This document shows positions 10,641 through 22,313 of a DNA stretch of 64,000 nt, piece by piece (within the stretch, counting starts at the first letter, position 1; each line of letters opens with the position of its first letter). The notes under the pieces are model-generated. The model saw nothing but the letters and a program-made list of their open reading frames with translations. It did not search any database and had not been told where the DNA came from. This DNA comes from Schoenoplectus triqueter (taxonomy: Eukaryota > Streptophyta > Magnoliopsida > Poales > Cyperaceae), in contig CAXKVV010000004.1 in NCBI GenBank assembly GCA_964058805.1, positions 434,001-498,000 on the forward strand. The letters run 5' to 3'. The translations under genes and the position numbers were made by a program.

Positions 10641-12779
10641 CTTATTCTATACTAAATAAAATAAAAAAACTACAAATGTAAAGATAAATATCTCTAATAA
10701 AACTAAAAAAAAGAGAAGATAAAACATGTTTTTTGTAACTCTAGAAGAGACAATGTCTTGCACCCGAAAATTTTGTTTGTTTGTAAAGACTTTGCCAATA
10801 GAGAAAAAAATAAAAAACATAAATTCTTCTCGGTCCAACATGAATGGTAGTGCAAGGAGAATAAATATGATGGAGGACGAAATAATGAGATGTGTAAATT
10901 GATAAGGTTGATATAGAAAAACAAAAGAGTTTGAATTGCAAAGTTTTGACAACGTGGGACTAACAATATAGAGGCCGGATCGGATTGTCATAATAATTGG
11001 CGCGTCTGGATTTGAATTAAGAAGCGCACAAGAGATATGCACCAATTAATTTCGACACTTTGCATGGCTCAGGAGACCTTGCGCCAGGAGAGAGAAATAA
11101 TGCTCAATTTTAATCTTTGACTTCATGTTGATTAATTAATACATTTGATTGCTTTCTCTCTTCAATGCCAGGTGCCAGGAGGATCAATTGCGCCAATTAG
11201 TAGAAGGTGAGAAAAATACGGCACTATGTCGGGTCAATGAAGCGGGTTAATAATTAAATCTCCACAAGTTTGTTTCAAAATTTATAATAAAAATATAAAA
11301 TACACAGCAATGGATATTTCGATAGAAATTATAAAAAACTAACTAAAAATAAATAAAAATAAGACAAAACAGATTAATTTTTTTAATTTTTGGCTTAATC
11401 ATGTATCAAAATATTGACAAAAATTCAACTCATCAAATTCTCTCGAGCTTGAACTTTTACTTTCCCTCAAGTAAATAATCATGGAGGTATAATGAATGAA
11501 AAATCTAAATCTAAGATAAAACCTAAAAAGTTCGGACGAAAATTTTATGAAATACTTTGCTGAAATCTTAACAATGATAATGAGAATTTTGTGGGATCAC
11601 TTTGCAAATTCTTAGGGAATTTTGATAATTTTATTCACCGTATGAATGAATAAGATTAGCTTAATGTAAAAATATAACTTATCGACATGCACTTCTTTGA
11701 ATTTTAAGGGGTTAAAAAGCAGAAAATGCATAAATTTTTCATATTAAAAATTTTAGTTCGCTTCTTGAAGATTTTGTGGAGAGAAAAGTAAGGAAAATAT
11801 GAGAAAAAGGAAAAATAAAATTAACATGTATCAAGCACACACAATTCTAGTGGACGAATGGATTGATTGACTCGAAGAAGAAATTTTTTGACACATGATG
11901 CAGAGCTTCAATAGACGAATCGATTTGAATATTCCCATGGATCGCTTTCAGATCATCTCGGAGAACTTGAACTATCTCAAATGTTTCAGTTTTTCATTCA
12001 ATTTTTTTCTTTTTTTTTATCAAACTGCAACTCTGAGTTTACATTGAAGGCCACTTTTTAGGAGGCGATTGGTGGCCTCCAAATTTCACTGTTGAAAATA
12101 AAATTTATCTTGAAGACCGATTATATTTTTCTTGAGAGAGATAATTGATGACCTCTTTAAAAATTAATAGTGCTCATACGATATAAAGGCAACTGGTGAC
12201 TTTCACAATTCAAAACATTATGTACTTGAAGACAGACATGAACATTTGGTGATTCCTTTTTCACAAAGATCAAAACTTACATGGACGTTTGATGACCCAT
12301 GTAATTTCTTTGGGATAACATTGACACTAGAAGACCAGTTGGTAATTGATGACCTTTATATAAATTTTGTCATCTCAAATTGTACACCGATGAAGACCGA
12401 GTATGTTTAAAACATGTTAAATATAATCTTAGATGAAATGAAGTACTAAAAGAGAAAAAAAATGTTATTATTTATGGACAGAAAAAAACATACGATAGGT
12501 TTAAAATGAAAAAAGTCTCTTTCAATTCATTTAATCCGTGAAAAGATTCCACCAGCACTTGATTTATTAGATGCACAATAAACAAGTTCAATCACCATGT
12601 GATTAGTCAAAATTATAAAAAAAAAATCACAATAGACATTTAACAAAGAAAAATCACACATTATTTCTCTTAACTTTCTCAAAAAAATTCAAAAATTTCT
12701 CCTTTAATCCTAATCTAAAATAATATCTATGTAAATTAAAATCCAAGCCCTACATACACTTAAACTAACATAATCATGC
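10641..12779. other. intergenic or decayed transposon sequence
   Basis: A hydrophobic minus-strand frame (10647-11045) looks like AT-rich noise. From about 12060 to 12400 there is a degenerate repeat in which GAAGAC and GGTGAC/GATGACC recur every 50-70 bp. Much of this may be the 3' noncoding region and LTR of the older gypsy remnant, given the element-type sequence that starts at 12780. Confidence 0.4.
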
Positions 12780-13121
12780 AATCTACATGAATATAAATGC
12801 AGGTTCTCAAAATTCCCCCAAACTTAAGATTGCACACTGTTCTTAGTGCAATAAAAAATAATGATAAAATAAGGAAGAGAAAAATAAAACCAACCTAACA
12901 TGATCATGGATGAGGAAAGTGATTATTTGTGTTACTTTTTCGGACCGTGCTATCTTGAATGCGACCCGCATCTTAAAAATATAGGTCATATTTACGACAT
13001 GTGACTTCCATCTATCAGATCTTGTGATATCTTTTTGAAAATTCCATGTACTTCCTTGAAAATGAAACAAGTAGAGTTTTTAAACAAAATAAAAAATAAT
13101 ACAAAATAAAAAGGGTCTCGA
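12780..13121 (-). mobile_element. older Ty3/gypsy remnant, part 1 (3' end of internal region)
   Basis: On the minus strand this reads as the A/T-rich segment after the pol end of Athila/Tat-type elements, ending with a TTAAGTTTGGGGGAATTTTG-type sequence (about 12806-12828). That is a polypurine-like stretch characteristic of the group. It joins 26207-26400 across the solo LTR: removing the solo LTR brings the CTTGGGAGGCAA motif (right side) next to this A/T-rich tract, as in intact elements. Confidence 0.55.
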
Positions 13122-13126
13122 ATTGC
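13122..13126. repeat. target-site duplication ATTGC (left) of the solo LTR
   Basis: Identical to 26202-26206. Confidence 0.85.
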
Positions 13127-13961
13127 TGATGTGTATTCTGCTAAGCTAATAAATACCCTAATTTATACTCAATTTCAGCCGCAAGCGCACAATCTAGTCA
13201 AATAGTAGTCGGGGTGTCGAACCACAAGGACAAGGGTGAATTATCGATTCTCATAAGTTTCACTAATCTAGACAATCGAACAAGAGTTTTGTATTAAACT
13301 AAGAGTGCACAAATCTAATAACAACGACTGAAAAATTTATCAAATAGAGGATTCTAAGGACTTTCGGTTTCACTCTCACTTGTTTGGTCAATTCACTCTA
13401 TTTGATCTTTTAATATGTTCTAGTGTTTATCGGGAATTCAATTTCAGATTTTAGTATCAAATTTATACTTTCGTGGTTTGGTATCATACCTAGACAATTC
13501 AGATTTTACGATTAAGTACCTCACCTTACAAGTCTAAGCACATTAAGATGAGTGAATCACTTTGGTATAACCTAGATTTTTTACTTCGTCTTTTCGTACC
13601 TCACACAATTTTCAGGGTTTCCTCGGTATTCCCTTAGGTAATAAGTTTCACGATTAAGTACTTGGCCTACGACCTAAATCACTGTTTTTGGTCAAAAGAT
13701 TCAATTTCACCTTTCGATTTCCATTTTCACTTCTAGAGTAACATACAATTGATTAAAATTAAGCATTCAATTTAGACAAAATAACAATCACAAATAACAA
13801 GAACAAAAAGATCAACACACGAGTAAAATTAAATCATCCAAGTTATCGAGTTTACACCTAGACCCCTAGAAGGGTGTCTAGCCACAAATCATGTCAAAGA
13901 TTGCACGAGAATTCATGTTTAAATAACAACACAACATGAGAAAAGAGTACACCAAGAAGAT
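13127..13961 (-). repeat. solo LTR, left piece (interrupted by a same-family element)
   Basis: Begins TGATGTGTATT and aligns with the first 830 bp of the complete LTRs at 13962 and 24316. It stops at ACCAAGAAGAT, exactly where 25652 resumes. Both pieces together, minus the 5-bp duplication, give about 1,380 bp, the length of one full LTR. Confidence 0.88.
13957..13961. repeat. target-site duplication AAGAT (left) of the Athila-type element
   Basis: Identical to 25652-25656. It lies within the solo LTR. Confidence 0.9.
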
Positions 13962-15351
13962 TGATGTGTATTTTGCTAAGCTAATAAATACCCTAATTTA
14001 TACTCAATTTCAGCCGCAAGCGCACGGCCTAGTCAAGTAGTAGTCGGGGTGTCAAACCATAAGGACAAGAGTGAATTACCGGTTCTCGCAAATTTCACTA
14101 ATCTAGACAATCGAACGAGAGCTTTGTATAAAACTAAGAGTGCATAAATCTAATAACAATGACTGAAAAGTTTATCAAATAGAGGATTCTAGGGGCTTTC
14201 GGCTTCACTCTCACTCATTTGGTCAATTCACTCTATTTGATCTTTTAATATGTTCTAGTGTTTGTCGGGGATTCAATCTCAGATTTAGTATCAAATTTAC
14301 ACTTTCGTGGCTTGATACCGTACCTAAACAATTCAGGTTTCACGATTAAGTACCTCACCTTATAAGTCTAAGCCCATTAAGATCAGTGAATCACTTTGGC
14401 ATAACCTAGATTTTGTACTTCGCCTTTCGGTACCTCACACAATTTATAGGGTTTCCTCGGTTTTCACTTAGGTAATAAGTTTCACGATTAAGTACTTGGC
14501 CTACAACCTAAATCACTGTTTTGGGTCTAAAGATTCAGTTTCACCTTTCGGTTTCCGCTTTCACTTCTAGGGTAACATACAGTTGATTAAAACTAAGCAT
14601 TCAATTTAGACAAAAGAACAATCACAAATAACAAGAACTAAAATATCAACACACGAGTAAATTAAATCATCCGAGTTATCGAGTTTACACCTAGACCCCT
14701 AGAAGGGTGTCTAGCCACAAATCATGTCAAAGGTTGCACAAAGATTCATGTTTAAACAACAGCAGAACATGAGAAAAGAGTAAAGAAAAGAATACACCAA
14801 GAAGATCTATGATTTCTCGCCCGGTTCTTGAGTTCTCCTTCAAATCTCTCTCCAATGGTGTTCTTCCTCTTCTTTCTTGCTTAAAGATCTATTCTCCAAT
14901 CAGTTGAGAGATGTTCTGGACGAAAGGGTGTCAAAATCTCTTAATTCCAATGAGAAAACCGCTTTGAAACTGTAAGTTTGTGCTTCCAGCCCCAAAATTA
15001 TGGTCCGAAATTCTAAAATTACGGTCCGTAACTTTTGTACTTTCTTATCAAAGCGAACCAGAGAGCAAATTCCATAATTGCGGTCTATAATTTGATAATT
15101 GTGGTCCATAATTTTTTGTCCAGGAGTGTTTTTCACTTGATTTCTTCGTGTAGCTTCGATCCATCTCGTTCCAAGCATCATTTCTCATGTTGACATACTT
15201 GTTTACATTCAATAACCTGCAAAACAATAAGAAATGCAGCAGTATCTCGAACTCGACATAAAAACTGAATAAATTCTTAACAATTAACATAAAATGCATA
15301 GTTTTTGAGATAAAACCCTAATTGAATATAATATATAAATGAGGTTTATCA
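13962..15351 (-). repeat. 3' LTR of the Athila-type element
   Basis: Runs from TGATGTGTATT to GAGGTTTATCA on the plus strand (1,390 bp). It contains a cluster of (A/T)ATT-C-GGTCC-type palindromic motifs at 14996-15110. Confidence 0.9.
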
Positions 15352-15364
15352 AATTCCCTCAAAC
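15352..15364 (-). promoter_or_regulatory. polypurine tract of the Athila-type element
   Basis: The minus strand reads TTTGAGGGAATT directly before the 3' LTR. Confidence 0.65.
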
Positions 15365-16354
15365 TTAAACCTTATTTGTCCCTAAACAAGATTCAGTCGG
15401 AGACCTAGGATACATCTTTAAACTAAACCAAGTTCCAAGGAAACCTAACCTATATGTAAAATGTCGTGGGTTGTTTGAAAAAGAGGTGACTAACCCTAAG
15501 ATAAATCCTTTCAAATTTGTTCAGCCATTAATTAGAGTCTTTGGGAAAAGCCTTGGGAATTGTTCGTTATTTCCGACTTCACACGAAGTGTTTTACTCGA
15601 GGAATTTTACCTCGACTCCTACTTTCAATGTAATGCCCTAGAATCTTTCAAAAAAAATGATGAATACTAAAGTTTTTCCTTCCCCTTAACTATGAAATGA
15701 AACCAAGAAAATCCATAAAAGAAGAAAAATTAGAGTGTTAATCTTGAACCTCGCGTGGGTTATTTTTGTGTAGCTCAAAGGTTAATTAAGAAATCCTAAT
15801 CGCACACATGAGGCTGCCTCGTGCCGTGTTGGGGGTTAGAGAGTTCTATAATACTGCCCTAGCACATTTGAGACTTAATTTGATCTTATTTGAATCAGAA
15901 TTTTTCTTTTTATTTGTTTGCGAATGTCACGGCATGTGTATTCTTAACCATGGTGTCTCGATAATTCGGACCTTCTAAAGATTTACATATTAATTTTCGG
16001 GTCCTTTTGATTGATTTTTTTTAGAAGCACCGGTTGACACTTGCCATAAGCATTCTTTCTTAATTAAGTTTTTCATTTAAAATAAACAAACAAATTGGAT
16101 TTTCAAGGTTTGATAAAAAAATTTGGGAGGACGTCAATTCTTGAACACTCATCATTTTAGAAACTTCTCAGGACATATTCTTTTCTGATTTTTCGGACCC
16201 AAGAACCCTTTTCATTCACCGCATGTTATTTTAGAAAAGTTTGTATATTGCCGTATCAATTTCCCAAAATTTTCAACAAGACTACTCCTTTGCCAAAATT
16301 TCCCTTAGGATTTTTCAAAACTTTTTACAAAATTACCCACTAAAATTTAAATTT
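15365..16354 (-). other. 3' noncoding region of the Athila-type element
   Basis: Lies between the env-like ORF and the polypurine tract. No frame is supported. Confidence 0.6.
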
Positions 16355-17979
16355 CTAAAAAAAATACAACAATCTCAATTTAAAACAATAACAAATATAT
16401 GCCATGCAGATACAAGTAAATTCCAAATACCCCCCCCCCCCAATACTTAAATCAAGCATTGTCCTCAATGCGTGAAAGAAAAAAGAAAGGCATAAAAAAC
16501 TTATGATGGAAGAAGACAATGGATGCGGGCGGAATTGAGGCGATGCCTCAATCGCTAGGCGGGGACTCATCTCCCTCATGTGGTGTTCGAGGCGCCTGTG
16601 GGAACCACCGCTGATCTGCTTGGTATGTTGGAATTGGAGCTGTTTGTAGTCCCTACGGTTGATGTGCCAATCGTTGATGTGCTGGGCGAGTTGCCACACG
16701 TCGTGCACCCAACGGTCCATGTCGTCCATCCAACCAGACATGTTGTGCATGTGTTGGGTGGCTTGAGTTGTGAAGGCGGTGAAATTGGAATTCATTTGAA
16801 CCATTTGCTCGTAGAGTATTTGGTTTGTGATTTTGCCTTGATGGGAAGGTTGAGGTGTGTGACGGGTGGATTGTGGTGTTTGTGGTTGAGGGGACGTCGG
16901 AGGAACAAGATTGGCCGCCTGGTGATACATGGCGGGATCGGCCCCTGTGGCAAGGTCTTTGGGGTCAAGTTTGATGGGGAGGGGTAATGAAAGTCGGTTG
17001 GAATGGGGGCCGATTTGGAAGTATTTATGGCCCTCTTTCCGAAGCACCTTACCGATTACCAATTGATTCAAGTTCACCTTGGATGGACCGGGTTCGACTA
17101 CACGGTAAATTGGTTCCCCTTCATTTAGCACTTTGCAAAAATATGCAATGCTAGTGATCACTCCCCCTATAGAAATGATACCCGAAGCTTTTGGATTATT
17201 TGCTATTTTGACCAAATTATTCATGACAAAAAATGTTGTATGAGGCCTGAGGGATGGGTGTTTCCAATTGTATAACATGCAATACAAGAAAAATAAGTCC
17301 TTCATACTCATTTTGGAAAATATTTCCCCCCTACCCAAGATAGATTGAGCCAAAACCCGTTGGATATATTTTAAAGCGGGGTGTTGGATTTGGCTTGCCA
17401 TCATAGTCATTTATGGTGCCCCACATAATTACGTCTCAAATTCTATTTGAGAGACGCCGTATTCCCAATCCACTTTTAAATACATATCATCCTCAAAGGG
17501 AACCGAGAGTGCCGTGCACACATCCTCCTCATTGAGAGTGAAAATTTTACCGTCAAGTTGAAATTGGATGCTCATTTCATTCTTTGTTTCATCCCATTCA
17601 AAGGAGGATAAAAATTCAAGAGTGAGGGTTTTGTAGGAGGTTTCTTCCGTGTGCATGACATTCCATAACTCAATCCCGGAGAGTAAAAGATTTACCTCGT
17701 TATAGATGTCAAGAGTCCGCATGGTGGGATCGTCAAGGTAGCGAGATGGCACGAACTTCCGCTTTTGAAATAGATCAAAGTTTTTGCTGCATTGAGATGC
17801 TCATGCAGCCCATTTGATGCCTCTATAAGGGAGGTTGTTTTCAGGCCATTGGGCGTATTGGAGAGGTCAAGTTCATCCATCTCATGGTTCGTATTAGGCG
17901 CATTACTCGAACTTCCTATCTGCTTCATGGTGCCTTTGGAAGCGCCCTTAGGCCCAACGGATGTTCTCTTGAAAGGCAT
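16355..17979 (-). pseudogene. Athila ORF-1/env-like protein, broken
   Basis: The likely start is the ATG at 17979, in good context (CCGCCATGCC). The frame runs to an A-run near 17781-17785, where a one-base shift moves it into the frame carrying KFVPSRYLDD at about 17745. That motif and the following LDIYNEVNLLL are characteristic of the ATHILA ORF-1/putative plant transposon family. Two stops near 17407-17431 separate it from the next block, which has GRGEIFSKMSMKDLFFLYCM and IGGVITSIA, followed by a Pro/Gln-rich tail. The true end is uncertain because the frame continues into noncoding DNA with a poly-C run at 16430. Its function in Athila elements is unknown; its position after pol suggested an envelope-like role. 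Confidence 0.75.
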
Positions 17980-18650
17980 GGCGGTAGTAGGAGGTATGTG
18001 GTCGGGTAGGGTTTCGGCGGAGAAATTGTCGGACCGATGTTTTTGGGTTGCGGACCGCAAAAACTGGTGCAAGTTTGTAAGATTTGAAGTTTTTCGCACC
18101 GATGAGTGAGAATGGCGGTTTAGAGAGGGTGGATTTGGTGTAGGAGCCGCACCTAGGGTTTGGAGAGAGGATGGGAGTAGGGGTTGATGAAGAGAAATGG
18201 CTAGATGAATCAAAGAGAGGTTGAGGAGGAGATAAGATTGAAGTAGTTGAAAGGGTGGATGAGGAAGTGGTGTGAGTGGTAAGAAGAGGAGTAATTTCGG
18301 TTTTTGAGGAGTTGGAGAGGTGTGAGAGGGGAAAGGATGGTTTAAAGAAGAAGAAATGTTGAAAGGGTGCGACTGGGAATAATTGCGGACCGCAATTGTG
18401 TTATGGAATTCTCTGGCTCGGCAATGCAATTTTTGCGGTCCATAATTTTGAAATTGCGGTCCGCAATTATGGCTATGGAATTCGGAGGTCTAAAGTGAAA
18501 TTTTTGCGGTCCGCTGTTTTGGGAATTGCTGTCCGCAAAGTTTTTTTTTTAAATCAATAATCAACTATAAAAAAAAACAAAAACATGAAACTTGGGTTGC
18601 CTCCCAAGAAGCGCTTAGTTTATTGTCGCAAGTTCGACCATTCTTTCGGT
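17980..18650 (-). other. spacer between pol and the env-like ORF, with palindromic motifs
   Basis: An open frame (to 18429) is Ser/Pro/Leu-rich and probably not translated. Between 18377 and 18537 at least four copies or half-copies of AATTGCGGNCCGCAATT occur. Confidence 0.55.
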
Positions 18651-19769
18651 TTAGTTGCTTGGTGCGTTGGAGAGGGAAATATCTATTTCCTCTTCAATTG
18701 GTTCATCATGACGATAGTGTTTGAGTCGATGTCCATTTACCGTGAATGCTCCAGTCATTTCGCTCCAAATTTCTACGGGTCCATGATCAAAAACTTTCTG
18801 AACTCGATATGGTCATGTCCATTTTGATCTCAGCTTTCTCGAAAAGAGTTTGAGTCGTGAGTTGAAAAGAATCACCCATTCTCCGATTCGAAAGGACCTC
18901 CGTAATATCATTTTGTCATGCCATAACCTTGTTTTCTCTTTGTAAAGCGTGACACTCTCATATGCTGCAAGATGAAGCTCCTCGAGTGCGTGTAGGTCTA
19001 AAATCCTTTTCCCTCTTGTCGATTTCATATCAAAGTTCAAAGCCCGAATTGCCTAATAGGCTTTATGCTCCAGCTCGACCGACAAATGACATGGTTTTTC
19101 ATACACCATTTTAAACGGTGTCATCCCTATGGGTGTTTTGTATGCCGTCCGATATACCCACAGTGCTTCATCTAATTTTAAGGACCAATCTTTTCTCGTG
19201 TGTCCCACCGTTTTCTGCAATATGTTCTTGATTTCTCGGTTTGAAACTTCTACTTGTCCACTCATTTGAGGGTGATAATGGGTAGCAATTTTGTGTTTCA
19301 CTCCATATTTCTCAAGAAGATTTCTAAATTGGCGGTTTATGAAGTGAGATCCGTCGTCGCTAATCACAACCCGCGGTACCCCGAATCGTGAAAAAATAAT
19401 CTTTTTGAAAAACCTTCTCACAACAATCGAGTCCGCATTTGGACATGTCAATGCTTCAACCCATTTGGAGACATAGTCTACTGCCACAAGGATGAATCAG
19501 TTTTCACATGAACTAGGAAATGGTCCCATAAAATCTACTCTCCAAACATCAAACAATTCAATTTTCAAGATACCTTTTTGGGACATTTCATTACGCCGAG
19601 AAATGTTTCCCATTCGTTGACACTTATCACACGCTTTGACAAAGTTTCTTACGTCCTTGAAGAGAGTTGGCCAAAAGAAACCTACTTGCAGAATTTTGGC
19701 TGTTGTTTTGTTGGTTGCTGAATGTCCGCCATAAGGGGAGGAATGGCAATGAAATAGAATGGATGGCAT
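18651..19769 (-). pseudogene. gypsy integrase, broken
   Basis: Order on the minus strand: an H...H...CDKCQ zinc-binding segment (near 19640), the core with [15 protein letters not shown] and [15 protein letters not shown], then the C-terminal region with RLKLF and a terminal segment ending at TAA 18651-18653. In-frame stops at 19497, 19053 and 18813 interrupt an otherwise continuous frame. They are point changes: the family has Trp at the 19053 position. Confidence 0.88.
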
Positions 19770-19835
19770 TTCATCTTCTGGGATACATCTTCTGTGGATG
19801 CCATCGACACCAAGTTTGAAGAGAAGAGGGTCGTC

Positions 19836-20400
19836 CTAAAAATAGTGTCTTACTTCTGACAGAAATTTCCTCCGTTGTTGATAGGTCATGTCGGGCGGCA
19901 GTATCCCACAAGCAAGAAAGTTGACTATGTCTGCGAACCATGGCAATTGGTGGGTGCTGATGTGGTTGAGTTGTCCTTCAGTGAAAGAGTCATCAATCGG
20001 TTGTTCATTCTCTGTTGGTTGGATACAGATGCGAGATAGATGGTCCGCTACAGAATTTTCAGTCCCCTTTTTATCTTTGATTTCGAGGTCGAACTCTTGA
20101 AGTAGGAGTATCGAGCGGATTAGTCGGGGTTTAGCGTCCTTCTTGTTTAACAGGTATCGGATTACAGCATGATTTGTGTACACCACGACTTTCGACCCTA
20201 CGAGGTAGGAACTGAATTTGTTGATTGCAAAGACAACGGCTAGGAGCTCCTTTTCGGTGGTTGTGTAGTTCACCTGTGCTTCGTCAAGTACCTTGCTGGC
20301 ATAGTAAATTACATGTGACTTCTTTTCGACTTGTTGTCCAAGAACTGCTCCAACGGCATAGTCACTTGCATCACACATGATCTCAAAATGGAGCTTTCAG
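19836..20400 (-). pseudogene. gypsy RNase H, broken
   Basis: [39 protein letters not shown] and VADHLSRI are hallmarks of the Ty3/gypsy RNase H. The stop at 20397-20399 lies just upstream of the first motif and the stop at 19836 ends the frame before the integrase zinc region. Confidence 0.9.
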
Positions 20401-21935
20401 TCCGGCGGTTGAAGGATTGGTGTCGACACGAGTGCCTCCTTTAACCTGCAAAATGCCTCAAAATAGTGCTCATCAAAGTTGAAATATACATCCTTCATGG
20501 TCAGATTGGTTAAGGGTTTTACAATTTTGGAAAAATCTTTAATGAAACATCGGTAAAACCCTGCATGTCCTAGGAAACTACGAATCTCTTTGACATTGGT
20601 AGGGGTGGTAGTTTCTCTATTATTTCTATTTTTGCTTTGTCTACTTCTAAACCCTTCTCAGAAATAATATGACCTAACACCACCCCTTGTTGAACCATAA
20701 AGTGACATTTTTCCCAATTTAGAACTAGGTTCACTTCTACACACCTATTCAATACCTTGGTCAGGTTAGTTAAACAATCATCAAATGTGGTTCCATACAC
20801 AGAAAAGTCGTCCATAAATACTTCCATGGCATTCTCAATTAAATCCAACAAAATTCCCATCATGGCCCTTTGAAAAGTGACGAGCGCGTTACATAACCCA
20901 AACGACATCCTATGGTACGCGAACGTACCGTAGGGACAGGTGAATGTTATTTTATCTTGGTCATCAAGGTGTATCGGTATTTGAAAAAAACCACTATAAC
21001 CATCTAAATAACAGAAAAATGAATGCTTAGCAAGCCTTTCGAGCATTTGTTCAATAAAAGGAAGAGGAAAATGATCCTTCCTGATTGCCAAATTCAACTT
21101 TCTGTAGTCGATGCACATTCTCCATCATTGTTGATAGCAACTCACCATCTGCAGATTTCACAACGGTTGTCCCTCCTTTCTTTGGTACAACATGCACCGG
21201 GCTCACCCATTTGCTGTCCGAGATTGGGTAAATTATCCCAGCGTCCAAGAGCTTGTGAATTTCCTTCCAAACTACTTCTTTCAGATTGGGGTTTAGTCTC
21301 CTCCGTGCTTCCGCCATCGGCTTGTGATCATCTTCCATCAATATTCGATGCATACAGATAGATGGACTAATCCCCTTAAAATCTTCAATTTTGTACCCAA
21401 TGGCTGCTTGGTGTGTCCTTAGCTCGGAAAGAAGTCGATCGATTTGGTCTTCGTTGAGCACCGCATTAATAATAACGGGGTATGACTCATTTGGACCAAG
21501 ATATTCATACCTTAGAGTAGATGATAGAGGTTTTAACTCGACTTTGGGTGGGCTTGGAGGGTTTTGGGTCGAGTCTAAACCTTCTGGAGTTGAAAAGATG
21601 ATAGCTGGGCAAAATTGCGGACCGTAATTTTTGGACTTCTTACCGTAATTTTGGCTCTGGATTTCCTGCCTCCGTCTATGCAATTTTTGCGGTCCGCAAT
21701 TTTGTGAATTTTTTGCCGGCTCTGCTGTTTCGTGTCTCTCTTCTTCAAATTTTGAGATTTCCAATTCCATTTGTTTGAGAAACCTTTCAAATTCCCTATC
21801 GGAGGGATGCGTGACCAATCTATTAATCGGATCAATGACCGATAGTTTTTCGAATTCTTCTTTTACGATCACGTCTATCATGTCTACACTGCAAAAGTTA
21901 TCATCATTAGTAGGGTATTTCAAAGCTTTAAACAT
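20401..21935 (-). pseudogene. gypsy reverse transcriptase, broken
   Basis: From 21935 downward come a linker with a motif-rich insert (about 21600-21720), then SDSKWVSPVHVVPKKGG, a short loss with frameshift near 21125, then MCIDYRKLNLA, LDGYSGFFQIPIH, and the catalytic VFMDDFSVYG at about 20805. A second frameshift in a C-run near 20615 leads into the connection domain. RT copies element RNA to DNA in the particle; this copy is inactive. Confidence 0.9.
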
Positions 21936-21941
21936 ATCAAA

Positions 21942-22256
21942 TTAAACTTTTTCTTTTCCGATCTCAAATGTGAGTTTCCCCCCTCTAACATCTATTTGGG
22001 TGTCGGTCGTATTCAAGAATGGTCGGCCAATAATTAAAGGTGTATCAGGATTCTCATCCATTTCAATTACGACAAAATCTATGGGAATGTAAAATTTCCC
22101 CACTTGAAGCGGTAAGTCCTCAACTTGCCCTACCGGATATTTTACTGATCTATCTACCAATTGCAAAAAAATTCTGGTTGGCACTAACTCACCAACCCCA
22201 ATTCTATCAAAAACATATTTTAGCATTAGACTTACACTTGCCCCATGGTCACACAA
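21942..22256 (-). pseudogene. gypsy aspartic protease, broken upstream and downstream
   Basis: MCDHGASVSLM at the start carries the catalytic Asp in a D-x-G-A-S context; IIGRPFL is the second signature. It is in the same frame as the preceding gag linker, from which it is separated by a stop at 22314, and as the following RT block, separated by a stop at 21942. Confidence 0.85.
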
Positions 22257-22313
22257 AGCACGATTGAATTTGGTGCTACCTATAGAACAAGGTATGGTAA
22301 AACTATTCGGGTC

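Noticed and set aside
10647..11045. 132-codon hydrophobic minus-strand frame
   Set aside because: Phe/Ile/Leu-rich because of AT-rich DNA; overlapping frames are equally open and no motif is recognisable.
16580..16987. 135-codon plus-strand frame
   Set aside because: Antisense shadow of the Pro/Gln-rich tail of the Athila env-like ORF.
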